A stretch of 64,000 nucleotides of DNA, from contig WQZB01000002.1 in assembly GCA_009780955.1 (NCBI GenBank), positions 1-64,000 of the forward strand. The letters are read 5' to 3'. The notes beneath the pieces are model-generated. The model saw only the letters and a list, made by a program, of their open reading frames with translations. It was not told where the DNA came from and did no database searches. Within the stretch, counting starts at the first letter, position 1. Each line of letters opens with the position of its first letter. The translations under genes were made by a program, and so were the position numbers. Below are positions 8,430 to 16,678 of the stretch, in pieces. The DNA comes from Polyangiaceae bacterium. GTDB lineage: Bacteria; Myxococcota_A; Polyangia; Polyangiales; Polyangiaceae.

Positions 8430-9953
8430 ATGTTTGCGTTTGCCCTTCGACGCATGGCTTGGGCGATCCCCACGCTCGTTGGGCTAAGCGTGGTTGTCTT
8501 TTTCTTGACGACGCTCTGGCCCGATCCCCAAGACGGCGGCGGTCATGCCGACCTGGCCGCGCGGCTGCGCACGGGCGAGCTGCGGCGCGCCCGCTTTGCC
8601 GACTTGCCACGCTTTTTCAACAGTGCGCCCAAGGACGTCCGCGCGCACGTCAACGCTTGCATTATGCACATCGTGGCTTCCGACGACGACGCGACCCTGT
8701 GCGAAGCCCGCCTTGCAACACTCGGCGGCGCGGCCTTGCCTCACCTTCTGCCGCGCATGGGCGATCTCGCGCCCGATGCGCGCGGGCGAATCGCTGTCGC
8801 GCTCGCACCGGTCGCTCGTCGCATGGGCATCGGCACCGAAGAAGTGCTGACCGATCCGAATCGGGCAACAAGATTTTGGCGGCGCTTTTGGGCGGATCGC
8901 TCGGTTGATTTCACCCGTCCGGCCGTGCGCCGTTCGCTCCGCCGCCTCGAAACGCGTGCGAGCGAATCACTCGAGGAAGGTCTGAGGCTCGTCGACACCT
9001 TTGCCCTTGCCGATCTCGTCGAGGCCCTTGGTCGGACCACGAACACCAAGGCTCTTTCGAGGCTCACACGCGTTCTTTCGCACGCCACGTCGAGGAGCGC
9101 GATGGTCGCCGAAGATGCCGATCGAAACGAAGCCCAGGCCGTCGTGTCGGGATGGCTGTCGTGGTGGTACGTGCACGAAGCCGATTACGTCACGTTCGAG
9201 GGCGGCGACAAGATCGCCGCAAGCCTTACCGAAACTCGTTACGCGAAGTGGATGCTTGGCGCAGTCACCGGGCAGCTCGGTCTATCGACACGCGATGGCG
9301 TGCCGATCGCGCAAAAACTCGCCGCGCGCGCGCCCATCACGCTCGGCATGGCGGTGGTCGCACTTCTGGTGGCATTCGCTGTCGCGATTCCCGTTGGCGT
9401 GCTGACCGCGTGGTGGCGTGGGCGTTCGATCGACGTGGTTGCAAGCGTACTTTTGCTCGCGGTCTACTCGATGCCAACATTCCTCGTGGCCCAGCTCCTT
9501 GTGGTATTCAAAAGCGCGTCGGGCTTTGTCCTGCCGGTGCTCGCGCTCGCTACCGTTTCTGTCGCGGTGATGACGCAGCAGCAGCGCGCGTCAATGATTG
9601 AAGCGATGGGCGAAGACTACGTGCGTGCGGCGCGAGCCAAGGGAGCGCGCCCAATTCGCGTCGCAATCGTTCATGCGCTTCGCAACGCTCTCATGCCCAC
9701 GGTCACTCTCGCGGGGTTGCAGCTTCCTGTGCTCATCGGCGCGGCGTTCGTTGTCGAGGAAGTCTTCGATATTCACGGCATGGGCTGGGAAACCCTGCGT
9801 GCCATCGAGGTGCAGGACATCGGGTGGATCGTCGCGGTCACGCTTCTCTGCGCCGTGGTAACCACAGCGTGTTTTACCGTCAGCGAAGTTGCTTATGGCT
9901 TGCTCGACCCGCGGGTGCGCCAGAAACAATTGGGCAATCGAGATCTGGCTTGA
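8430..9953 (+). CDS. DppB-type ABC transporter permease with large extra periplasmic domain
   Basis: 508 residues from the ATG at 8430; longer frames would start inside the EAL gene. Segment 10-30 is a first membrane helix (AIPTLVGLSVVVFFLTTLW). The last ~215 residues are a normal binding-protein-dependent permease domain of the peptide/nickel (DppB) family: PITLGMAVVALLVAF, an EAA loop EDYVRAARAKGARPIRVAIVH and a C-terminal VEEVFDIHGMGWE followed by two helices. Family members are usually 305-340 residues. Here the segment between helix 1 and helix 2 is about 200 residues longer and mostly Arg/Ala/Leu-rich helices (for example RRSLRRLETRASESLEEGL), looking like HEAT-type repeats. The partner DppC-like permease is 4.4 kb downstream in the same run. 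The substrate is unknown. Confidence 0.85.
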   Translation: MFAFALRRMAWAIPTLVGLSVVVFFLTTLWPDPQDGGGHADLAARLRTGELRRARFADLPRFFNSAPKDVRAHVNACIMHIVASDDDATLCEARLATLGGAALPHLLPRMGDLAPDARGRIAVALAPVARRMGIGTEEVLTDPNRATRFWRRFWADRSVDFTRPAVRRSLRRLETRASESLEEGLRLVDTFALADLVEALGRTTNTKALSRLTRVLSHATSRSAMVAEDADRNEAQAVVSGWLSWWYVHEADYVTFEGGDKIAASLTETRYAKWMLGAVTGQLGLSTRDGVPIAQKLAARAPITLGMAVVALLVAFAVAIPVGVLTAWWRGRSIDVVASVLLLAVYSMPTFLVAQLLVVFKSASGFVLPVLALATVSVAVMTQQQRASMIEAMGEDYVRAARAKGARPIRVAIVHALRNALMPTVTLAGLQLPVLIGAAFVVEEVFDIHGMGWETLRAIEVQDIGWIVAVTLLCAVVTTACFTVSEVAYGLLDPRVRQKQLGNRDLA

Positions 9954-10049
9954 GCGGTTGATGATGAACGCGTTACGTCTTTGCGAACTCGGTGATCTTA
10001 GTAAGATTTGCCTCGCTCGATGTGCGGCAGGTTTGGTAATTACGCGCTG

Positions 10050-10574
10050 ATGCGTTTGGTACTTCTCTTGTTGGCGGCGTTTGCGGCGTTGCCAGCATGC
10101 TTGAAGGCGTCCGACACGACGGTGACAATCGAGAATCGCTACCCGTCTTCGCAGAGCGCGCTCGTCATCTACCGTGCATCGTACAAAGAAGTTGGCGAAA
10201 CACCGGGCGACACTGGCGCTGCGTTCAACCAGCCGATCATGCCGGGCGACGCTTCGGATCCACAACCCGTGGTTGCCGCTTCGGACAATCCGGCCTACGT
10301 GCTGCTCGCGCCGGGGTGGAGCTCCGAAAGCCTATCGCCTCCGACCTCGTTTGTGGTTCTCAGGTCGCGCGCGGGCTTTGCCGTCAATTATGGCGATGCC
10401 CTTCGCATTCCGGTCGACGATATCGCGTTCGAGGGCCATTGCGAAGCTGGCAGCGTGCTGCTTCAAGCCGACGCCGACTTCATCACGCAGCGCATTTTCC
10501 CAGTGGAATTTGTAAATATGCACTACGACGCTGCGACGTGCACCACGACGCCAGGTGACTCCGGTGCACCCTAG
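10050..10574 (+). CDS. Hypothetical lipoprotein
   Basis: 174 residues from the ATG at 10050, chosen because it gives a clean lipoprotein signal: MRLVLLLLAAFAALPAC with the lipobox LPAC. The mature part is a small, probably beta-rich domain (TTVTIENRYPSSQSALVIYRA, PAYVLLAPGW, FVVLRSRAGFAVNYGDALRIP) with three further cysteines near the end. I do not recognise a family. It is 96 bases after the permease and overlaps the start of the porin gene by 20 bases, which suggests translational coupling to outer-membrane proteins. Confidence 0.72.
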   Translation: MRLVLLLLAAFAALPACLKASDTTVTIENRYPSSQSALVIYRASYKEVGETPGDTGAAFNQPIMPGDASDPQPVVAASDNPAYVLLAPGWSSESLSPPTSFVVLRSRAGFAVNYGDALRIPVDDIAFEGHCEAGSVLLQADADFITQRIFPVEFVNMHYDAATCTTTPGDSGAP

Positions 10575-12045
10575 AATAGAACGCGGCAAACGCGGGCTGT
10601 TCGCCGTCTTGGTAGGTCTGGCCTTGGCTCTTCGCGCGTCGCCCGCGACGGCGCAGGCGGCGCCCCCTGCTGGCCACGAGGACGAGGCGTTCGACATCAT
10701 GAACCTGCTCGCCCAACATGGCCTTCATGATCTCGACGACGAAGCGTGGAACATTTATGGCCAGTTTACGTACATTGCGAGCCAAAAATTCGCGTTCCAT
10801 GCAAAATACACAAATTTGAACGGCAGCGTGAATTCGCTCGTGCCAGGGGCCGAGCGAAGCTTCACGGCAACGTTCACGCCTTTCTTCGCGCTCAAGCTCT
10901 GGCCCGGCGGCGAGGCCTATTTCGTTCCTGAAGTGATTGCCGAGCGGCCGCTTTCGGATCTGCGCGGCATTGGCGGTTCGATCCAAAATTTCGAGCTTCA
11001 GAAAAGCGGTGGGGAAGTGCCGCAACTCTATCGTTCGCGCATTTTTCTTCGGCAAACAATCGGGCTTGGCGGCAAGCGAATCAAGCAGGAGTCCAATCCG
11101 ATGCAGCTTGGTTCGACGGTCGACAGTCGGCGTATCGTGCTCACGGCCGGAACGTTCACGGTTCTCGACGTCTTCGACCGAAACAACGTCACCTGGGATC
11201 CACGTCAGACATTTCTGAACATGGCATTCATGACCCACTCGTCGTGGGACTTCGCCGCGGACGCGCGAGGCTATTCGCTCGGCGCCGCCGCCGAGCTTTA
11301 TTGGGATGATTGGGCGCTGCGCATCGGGCGCATGGCACCGCCGGCCCAGCCGAATCAGCTACCCATCGTCATCGACTACTTGCACCAATATGCGGATGCG
11401 TTCGAGCTCGAACACGATCACAAGCTTTTCGGGCAGCCCGGTGCGGCCCGACTGCTCGCCTATCGGAATCACGAAATCGTGGGTCGTTTCAACGAGGCCA
11501 TTGCCGCGTACGAAGCCGACCCTGCGGGAAAAAATGCCAAGGCTTGCACGGGGTTCAACTACGGATCGGGCAATGCGACTGCCCCCGATCTTTGCTGGGT
11601 TCGAAGACCGAATACGAAAGTAGGAATTGGCATCAATCTCGAACAATATGTAGCAAAAGACATTGGCTTTTTCTTTCGCGGAATGATTGCCGACGGAAGA
11701 ACCGAAGTCGATGCCTTCGATCCCGCGGACCGATCGCTTTCGTTTGGCGGCGTGGCCAAAGGCTCGGCGTGGCATAGACCTTTCGATGTTACGGGCGTGG
11801 GTTTTGCCTCGAGTTGGATTTCAAAAGAGCATGCTCGTTATCTCGCGATGGGCGGCGTGGACGGCTTCGTGGGCGACGGCGCGCTGACGAAAGCGAGCGA
11901 ACGCGTCATCGATTTGTTTTACAGTGTCAATTTCCTCAAAGCCATTTGGCTGACAGCCGATTACCAACATCTTTGGAATCCAGGATTCAACTCCGACCGC
12001 GGCCCGGTGAACATTCTGAGCGGGAGGGTCCATGCGGAGTTTTAG
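10555..12045 (+). CDS. OprB-like carbohydrate-selective porin family protein
   Basis: 496 residues with an N-terminal signal peptide (GLFAVLVGLALALRASPATAQA). The rest is a large barrel with many alternating aromatic strands. It ends in HAEF, an outer-membrane C-terminal Phe signal. The final block DYQHLWNPGFNSDRGPVN and the earlier FFRGMIADGRTE match the C-terminal half of the OprB porin family. Established knowledge: OprB porins admit sugars, but the family is wider than that, so the substrate is open. The start is a GTG at 10555 or 10564, both within the end of the lipoprotein gene; the stop overlaps the next gene by 14 bases. Confidence 0.75.
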   Translation: MTPVHPRIERGKRGLFAVLVGLALALRASPATAQAAPPAGHEDEAFDIMNLLAQHGLHDLDDEAWNIYGQFTYIASQKFAFHAKYTNLNGSVNSLVPGAERSFTATFTPFFALKLWPGGEAYFVPEVIAERPLSDLRGIGGSIQNFELQKSGGEVPQLYRSRIFLRQTIGLGGKRIKQESNPMQLGSTVDSRRIVLTAGTFTVLDVFDRNNVTWDPRQTFLNMAFMTHSSWDFAADARGYSLGAAAELYWDDWALRIGRMAPPAQPNQLPIVIDYLHQYADAFELEHDHKLFGQPGAARLLAYRNHEIVGRFNEAIAAYEADPAGKNAKACTGFNYGSGNATAPDLCWVRRPNTKVGIGINLEQYVAKDIGFFFRGMIADGRTEVDAFDPADRSLSFGGVAKGSAWHRPFDVTGVGFASSWISKEHARYLAMGGVDGFVGDGALTKASERVIDLFYSVNFLKAIWLTADYQHLWNPGFNSDRGPVNILSGRVHAEF

Positions 12046-13024
12046 AGTCCTGCTCGCTGTCTGCGCGTGCGCGCTCGTGACATGTGTGACATGGATTTCA
12101 CCTGCGAACGCCGAGCCGCAAGCTCTCGGTTTCGGTGTCGAGCGATTTTATCCCTCATCCCCAGGAGCTGGCTGGTTCGTGCTCGATTCGCTCGATATGC
12201 ACGGCGGCCTCGGCGGCGTCATGGGGCTCACGCTCGGTTATGCGCACAATCCGCTCGTGATTGACCACAGCGGGCAGCACCTTGCTGTCGTGGCAAATCA
12301 GGCGATGGCCAACTTCGGTTTTGCCGTTACCTACGATCGCTTCCGGCTTTCTACGAACTTCAATGTGCCGCTCGTCATCAAAGGCCATGATGGAACAGCC
12401 CTTGGTGCCCAGTTTACGGCGCCCGCGGTCGATCTGGCGAGAACGCCCGACGTGATGGCCGACGCGCGCATTGGCTTTGATGCTCGCCTTGTGGGTGACG
12501 AGAAAAGCGCGTTTCGATTAGGAACCGGCGTGGCCGTTTTCGTGCCCAACGGCGAACGCGAAAACTACCAAACCGACGGCTCATATCGGGCGATGTGGCG
12601 TGTGCTCTTTGCTGGTGACGCTGGTGGTGCGAACAACCAAGGTCTCTTCACGTACGCAGGCCACCTTGGTGTGCATCTTCGTCCGCTCGACGATGCGTCC
12701 ACTCCAGAAAGCCCGCGCGGCAGTGAGCTGCTTTTTGCCGCTGGCGGCGGCGTGCGTCTTCCTTTCAACGGCGGCGCTCACATGCTCGTAATAGGCCCCG
12801 AGGTTTTCGGAGCGAGCGCGTTTCGCGCGCTGCTTGGACAGCGCACAACCGCGCTCGAGGGCCTTGTTTCTGGGCGAATTGAAGGCACGGCCGACGATGG
12901 CGCCCAGGTTCGCTTCAAGCTTGGGGCTGGCGCGGGGCTCGACCCCCATTTTGGCGCGCCCGCCTTCCGCATGATCTTTGGCATCGAAGTGTTCGATCGA
13001 GGCAATCGCCACCGGTTCAAGTGA
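12032..13024 (+). CDS. Outer-membrane beta-barrel protein (like the barrel half of myxobacterial OmpA proteins)
   Basis: 330 residues: signal peptide (MRSFRVLLAVCACALVTCV... to SPANA) and a barrel of about 300 residues. Motifs such as ERFYPSSPGAGWFVLDSLDMH, LTLGYAHNPLV, YDRFRLSTNFNVPLVIKG and GTYAGHLGVHLRPLDD-like strands recall the N-terminal barrel found in large OmpA-family proteins of myxobacteria. The C-terminal peptidoglycan-binding OmpA domain is absent: the protein ends shortly after GIEVFDRGNRH. The start overlaps the porin gene. Likely role: structural or transport protein of the outer membrane, made with the porin. Confidence 0.7.
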   Translation: MRSFRVLLAVCACALVTCVTWISPANAEPQALGFGVERFYPSSPGAGWFVLDSLDMHGGLGGVMGLTLGYAHNPLVIDHSGQHLAVVANQAMANFGFAVTYDRFRLSTNFNVPLVIKGHDGTALGAQFTAPAVDLARTPDVMADARIGFDARLVGDEKSAFRLGTGVAVFVPNGERENYQTDGSYRAMWRVLFAGDAGGANNQGLFTYAGHLGVHLRPLDDASTPESPRGSELLFAAGGGVRLPFNGGAHMLVIGPEVFGASAFRALLGQRTTALEGLVSGRIEGTADDGAQVRFKLGAGAGLDPHFGAPAFRMIFGIEVFDRGNRHRFK

Positions 13025-13111
13025 ATCGGGCGCCTGAATCGGCCAATTGAATCGAGAAACGATCGCGGGGACGTCGAGGGAGCAGGCGATGTACAGTCGG
13101 TGTCCACAGCG

Positions 13112-14350
13112 ATGATTGTGCGCATCTGGGTAAAGAATTTCCGAATGCTGCAAAGCAACCGCGTAGATCTCCAGCGGTTCGCTGTGCTCGTCGGGCGAAA
13201 CGCGTCGGGCAAAAGCACGCTCATGTCGGCGCTGCGTTTTGTGAGTGTAGTGCTCTCCGACGGCGTTGAACGGGCGATCGATGTTGCGCTCGATGGATCC
13301 GGCGCGAGCTTTCGTGATCTCTGCTTCGATGAGAACAAGCCCATCGCCATCGCGCTCGAGGTGAAGCTCCAGGAGGGCCGCTATCGCTATGAGCTCGAGG
13401 TCGGTCCGATCGATAGCGGCGCTCTTGCCATCGCGCACGAACACTTCTTCGTCCTGCCAAAGGAATTAGAGGACGCGGTTGCCGTATCCTCCGAACTGAA
13501 AAGTGATTTCGGCGATCTCAAAGGCGACGAAATCATTCACCAGAAAATCCCTAAAGGGTGGCGAAAAGTCGTTAGCAAAACGGCAGAAGGCAGCGTCAAC
13601 TTTCGAGACGAGAACGAAAAGAAGACGTGGAATACCAATTTTCGCTTCAGTCCAACACGTTCGGCACTCGGCAACATCCTCGAAGATGCCGATCGTTTCC
13701 CGGGTGCCATTGCCGTACGCAATCTCTTGCGCGACGGCGTCAGGATGATCGAACTCGATTCGCACAAACTCCGAATGCCGTCGCCGCCGCGCAGTGCGGC
13801 TACGCTCTCCAACGACGGCGGAAACCTCGCGGTTGCCGCGCACGCTCTCAAAGGACGTGATCTCGTTGCCTTCGACCAGTGGATGGCTCACGTGTCCGAT
13901 GCCATCCCGGGCCTCACATCGATTGACACGTGGGAACGCCCGGAAGACAAGCACGTTGTGCTGCGCGCATATTTCGATGGAAACCATACCGATCCCGTGC
14001 CGTCGTGGCTCCTCTCCGATGGCACGCTGCGTCTGCTCGCTCTTTCGCTTCTCGCGTTCGCAGAGCCTGAAGAACCGGGTCTATGTCTGGTCGAAGAGCC
14101 TGAGAATGGCCTTCACCCTCTTGCGATTCAATCGGTGTTTCAAGCGCTCTCTCAAATGCGTAAAACGCAAGTTTTTATCGCAACACATTCCCCGGTGTTT
14201 CTCGCGCAAACGTCGCTCGATGAGGCGCTTGTCTTCCGTCGAACGGACCATGGAACATCGCAAATTCTGCGTGGTCGCGAGGTCGCCGATCTCGGTGGCT
14301 GGAAAGGGCGAGTCATACTTGCCGATCTGTTCGCAACCGGAGTCCTCTGA
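13112..14350 (+). CDS. AAA ATPase of the ABC/OLD-like type (AAA_21)
   Basis: About 412 residues from the ATG at 13112 (MIVRIWVKNFRMLQSNRVDL, the usual beginning of this family); a GTG at 13100 is possible. Walker A is GRNASGKST (~28-36), an ABC-like signature is LLSDGTLRLLALSLLAF, Walker B is LCLVEEPENGLHP, followed by the switch histidine ATHSP. Such proteins are SMC-like ATPases. They often act with a nuclease or small effector encoded next door, in defence or DNA repair, but no TOPRIM or other nuclease domain is fused or adjacent here. It ends in a TGATG overlap with the 18-codon ORF at 14350. Its position between outer-membrane proteins and a permease is odd and unexplained. Confidence 0.85.
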   Translation: MIVRIWVKNFRMLQSNRVDLQRFAVLVGRNASGKSTLMSALRFVSVVLSDGVERAIDVALDGSGASFRDLCFDENKPIAIALEVKLQEGRYRYELEVGPIDSGALAIAHEHFFVLPKELEDAVAVSSELKSDFGDLKGDEIIHQKIPKGWRKVVSKTAEGSVNFRDENEKKTWNTNFRFSPTRSALGNILEDADRFPGAIAVRNLLRDGVRMIELDSHKLRMPSPPRSAATLSNDGGNLAVAAHALKGRDLVAFDQWMAHVSDAIPGLTSIDTWERPEDKHVVLRAYFDGNHTDPVPSWLLSDGTLRLLALSLLAFAEPEEPGLCLVEEPENGLHPLAIQSVFQALSQMRKTQVFIATHSPVFLAQTSLDEALVFRRTDHGTSQILRGREVADLGGWKGRVILADLFATGVL

Positions 14351-14406
14351 TGGGTGACATCGGGCGGATCGCGCAGGCGTTGGTCGACTGGTTCGGCGCC
14401 CCATGA
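14350..14406 (+). CDS. 18-codon ORF linking the AAA ATPase to the permease
   Basis: The ATPase stop and this ATG overlap as TGATG, and its own stop overlaps the permease start as ATGA (14403-14406). It encodes MGDIGRIAQALVDWFGAP, a possible amphipathic helix. Both junctions have the geometry of translational coupling. It may be a leader that couples two genes, the remnant of a deleted second cistron, or chance. There is no independent evidence that the peptide has a function. Confidence 0.35.
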   Translation: MGDIGRIAQALVDWFGAP

Positions 14407-15362
14407 ACCGCGCTTCCGGACGATCTCGCGTGGTTCGTGCAGCGATGATCGTGTCGGCACTGTTCGTAGCCACTGCCATTTTCGCCGATTTTCTCGCGAG
14501 CGATCTGCCGATTGTGAGCAAAACGGCCGGCAAAATTTGGCTCTTTCCGAACGTTACCCAGCCGTCTGCACTTACCAGCATGTCTCCGAGCGAACGAGCC
14601 AGCCAAACCGACTGGCAGCTGCCAGCCCTCGTTGCCCATGGCCCATGGGTTGGCGATGCAAATCCCGAGGCGCGTCTACGCGGTCCTTTTGCACTTCCCG
14701 GACACCCCTTCGGCACCGACCGCGCAGGGCGTGACGTTTTCGCGCGCTTGGTTCATGGCGCGCGAAATTACATCGTGTTCGCACTTGCCGCGGTCGCAGC
14801 ATCCCTCCTTCTTGGCGGGCTGCTGGGGGGCCTTGCCGGCATCTTTGGCGGCATCACGGACGCCGTGGTGAGTCGGACGATCGAAACCATCTCTGCTTTC
14901 CCCGTGCTCGTCCTCGTTCTCGGCGTTCAAGCTGCAGTTGCACGTGCGAGCATTACAACTCTTTTTTTTGCGATTGCGCTGACGCGTTGGCCCCAAATTG
15001 CTACGATGGTGCGTTCCGAAGTGATTCGGATCGAGACGCGCGACTACGTCATGGCTGCGCGTGCACTCGGGGCCTCGCCGTGGCGTGTTCTTCGGCGACA
15101 CGTCGCACCGAACATTCGCGGACAGCTCGCGGCTCTTGGCGCGTTTGGCATTCCAGCGGTCGTTCTCATCGAGGCTTCGCTCGATTTCTTGGGGTTCGGC
15201 GTGAGCGCGCCGTCGTGGGGCGAAACGATGAGTGAGTTCCGCCACGCCACTCATGCCTGGTGGCTGCTCGCCTTTCCCGGTCTTCTTCTTTTCATCATGG
15301 TCGTGGCGATGAATATCGTTGGCGAAGCGCGACGTGCGCGCCTCGACCCGCGCGGAAGCTAG
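14403..15362 (+). CDS. DppC-type ABC transporter permease
   Basis: 319 residues. A first membrane helix lies at ~13-32 (AAMIVSALFVATAIFADFLA), then a periplasmic stretch. The family block PFGTDRAGRDVFARLVHGAR is at ~105. A normal transport domain follows with YIVFALAAVAASLLLGG, the EAA loop IRIETRDYVMAARALGASP, and SLDFLGFGVSAPSWGETM near the C-terminus. This is the standard second permease of peptide/nickel uptake systems. It should pair with the DppB-like protein at 8430. In known operons these two genes are adjacent; here four full genes and an 18-codon ORF separate them. No oligopeptide-binding protein or DppD/DppF ATPases are visible in the window. Confidence 0.9.
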   Translation: MNRASGRSRVVRAAMIVSALFVATAIFADFLASDLPIVSKTAGKIWLFPNVTQPSALTSMSPSERASQTDWQLPALVAHGPWVGDANPEARLRGPFALPGHPFGTDRAGRDVFARLVHGARNYIVFALAAVAASLLLGGLLGGLAGIFGGITDAVVSRTIETISAFPVLVLVLGVQAAVARASITTLFFAIALTRWPQIATMVRSEVIRIETRDYVMAARALGASPWRVLRRHVAPNIRGQLAALGAFGIPAVVLIEASLDFLGFGVSAPSWGETMSEFRHATHAWWLLAFPGLLLFIMVVAMNIVGEARRARLDPRGS

Positions 15363-15379
15363 CCAACTACACTACTGAA

Positions 15380-15742
15380 CTACTGAAGTACGATTTCCTG
15401 CACCACTTCCATTTTTTGCATGTCAAATTTAACGAGAAAAGACTTTCCGGCTCCAGGAGCTGTCGCATGCTTGTCGTCCTGGTGAGAAACCCTAAAGACG
15501 ACAATGTCCTGGTTGGCCGGTTTTGAGTCAATGGTAATCTCATAGACATTCTCGTTCCATGCGTATTGCTTGCCGACATACTGTTTGATGACTTTTTCGG
15601 CTCTGGCTATGCCGTCATGATTGATGATCACAGCGTTTCCCTCGCTTGTGCTGTTGGACCAATGGACAGATTGACAGCTAGACTGGCAGCCAATGGCTCC
15701 TGCCATGAGCAGTTTGGCAAAATGACGATAAAGTATTCTCAT
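15380..15742 (-). CDS. Small lipoprotein, NTF2-fold immunity-like
   Basis: 120 residues. An N-terminal signal (HFAKLLMAGAIGC) ends in a lipobox-like AIGC. The mature part has a pattern common in NTF2-fold immunity proteins: an amphipathic helix with AEKVIKQYVGKQYA, a strand VYEITIDS and a closing strand FLVKFDMQKMEVVQEIVLQ. It is AT-rich compared with its neighbours and transcribed against them, so horizontal acquisition is plausible. No toxin gene lies beside it, so if it is an immunity protein it is an orphan. The family assignment is by eye only. Confidence 0.5.
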   Translation of the reverse strand: MRILYRHFAKLLMAGAIGCQSSCQSVHWSNSTSEGNAVIINHDGIARAEKVIKQYVGKQYAWNENVYEITIDSKPANQDIVVFRVSHQDDKHATAPGAGKSFLVKFDMQKMEVVQEIVLQ

Positions 15743-15928
15743 GGTGTTCTCAACTTCGCATCGAAGATGGCACGTCCGATACCCTTACGGTTGGACATGG
15801 TGCAGAGTGCAAAGGATTTGGGGGAGGTTGTCAGACAGCCCACGTAGGGAGGAGGGACGGAGAGCTGAAGGAAAGGGATAAGTCCGCAACGACGAGTCGT
15901 CGACGAGGGGCTTGGTTCCCAGCAGGGA

Positions 15929-16657
15929 ATGCGTTACGACAAGCCCCTCATGCATATTTTCGGCGGTTCGAAGAGCCCCGGCGGAGCCTCGCCAGGGCCA
16001 AGCAAGCCAACCAGCAATGAGCTGTTGCCGTATGTGACAGAGCGAGATTTCGAGCAGCAGGTGCTGCTCAGCGAAATCCCAGTGCTCGTCGAGTTCATGA
16101 CCGAACGGTCGCAGTCGTGCAAAGCGATCGAGCCCGAGGTTATTGCCTTCGCGAAAGAGATGAGCGGCAAGCTTAGCGTCGTGAAAGTAGACATCGAAAA
16201 ATCATTAAATTTAGCACGACAACTACGCCTTCAGCAAGTGCCAACATTCATGCTGTTCGTCGATCAGCGCCTTGGTGACGCGCAGGTTGGGCCGCTCGAC
16301 AAGAAACAGCTTCGTGCGATGGTCGAGCCGTTTTTGCCTCGCCAGGAAGGTGCTATCAAACCGCGCGAGCTCGCCGAGCTAATCAAGCGTGGGGCAGTGG
16401 TTGCCGTTGATGTGCGCGATGCATCGGCGTTTGGGCGCGCACACCTTCCGGGCGCCAAAAGCATGCCCGAGACCGAGATCGCAACGCGGCTCGCCGAGCT
16501 TTTCATGCTGCCGGGGCAACCGGTGCTATACGATCGCTCCGGCGACAGAACGAAAGAGCTTGCGGCAACCATGGCCGAGCAAGGCGCACCGGTCGCATTC
16601 CTTGAAGGTGGCATTCTCGCGTGGGAGACCGAGGGGCTTCCCGTCGAGCGGCGTTGA
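15929..16657 (+). CDS. Thioredoxin-rhodanese fusion lacking key catalytic cysteines
   Basis: 242 residues, cytoplasmic. Residues ~35-138 are a thioredoxin fold (IPVLVEFMTERSQSCKAIEPE, then cis-Pro in LQQVPTFMLF). The usual WCGPC is RSQSC here, leaving only the second cysteine (Cys64). Residues ~145-240 are a rhodanese fold (VAVDVRDASAFGRAHLPGA, PVLYDRSGDRTKELA, FLEGGILAWETEGLP). The active-site cysteine of the CRSGxRS loop is Asp202. Neither domain can therefore run its usual reaction, but both folds look intact. A binding, scaffold or single-cysteine role is an inference. An alternative start lies at 15950. The gene precedes the Fur-family regulator by 21 bases and may share its transcript. 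Confidence 0.85.
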   Translation: MRYDKPLMHIFGGSKSPGGASPGPSKPTSNELLPYVTERDFEQQVLLSEIPVLVEFMTERSQSCKAIEPEVIAFAKEMSGKLSVVKVDIEKSLNLARQLRLQQVPTFMLFVDQRLGDAQVGPLDKKQLRAMVEPFLPRQEGAIKPRELAELIKRGAVVAVDVRDASAFGRAHLPGAKSMPETEIATRLAELFMLPGQPVLYDRSGDRTKELAATMAEQGAPVAFLEGGILAWETEGLPVERR

Positions 16658-16678
16658 TGTAAGGATTGGAGGGGCCGC

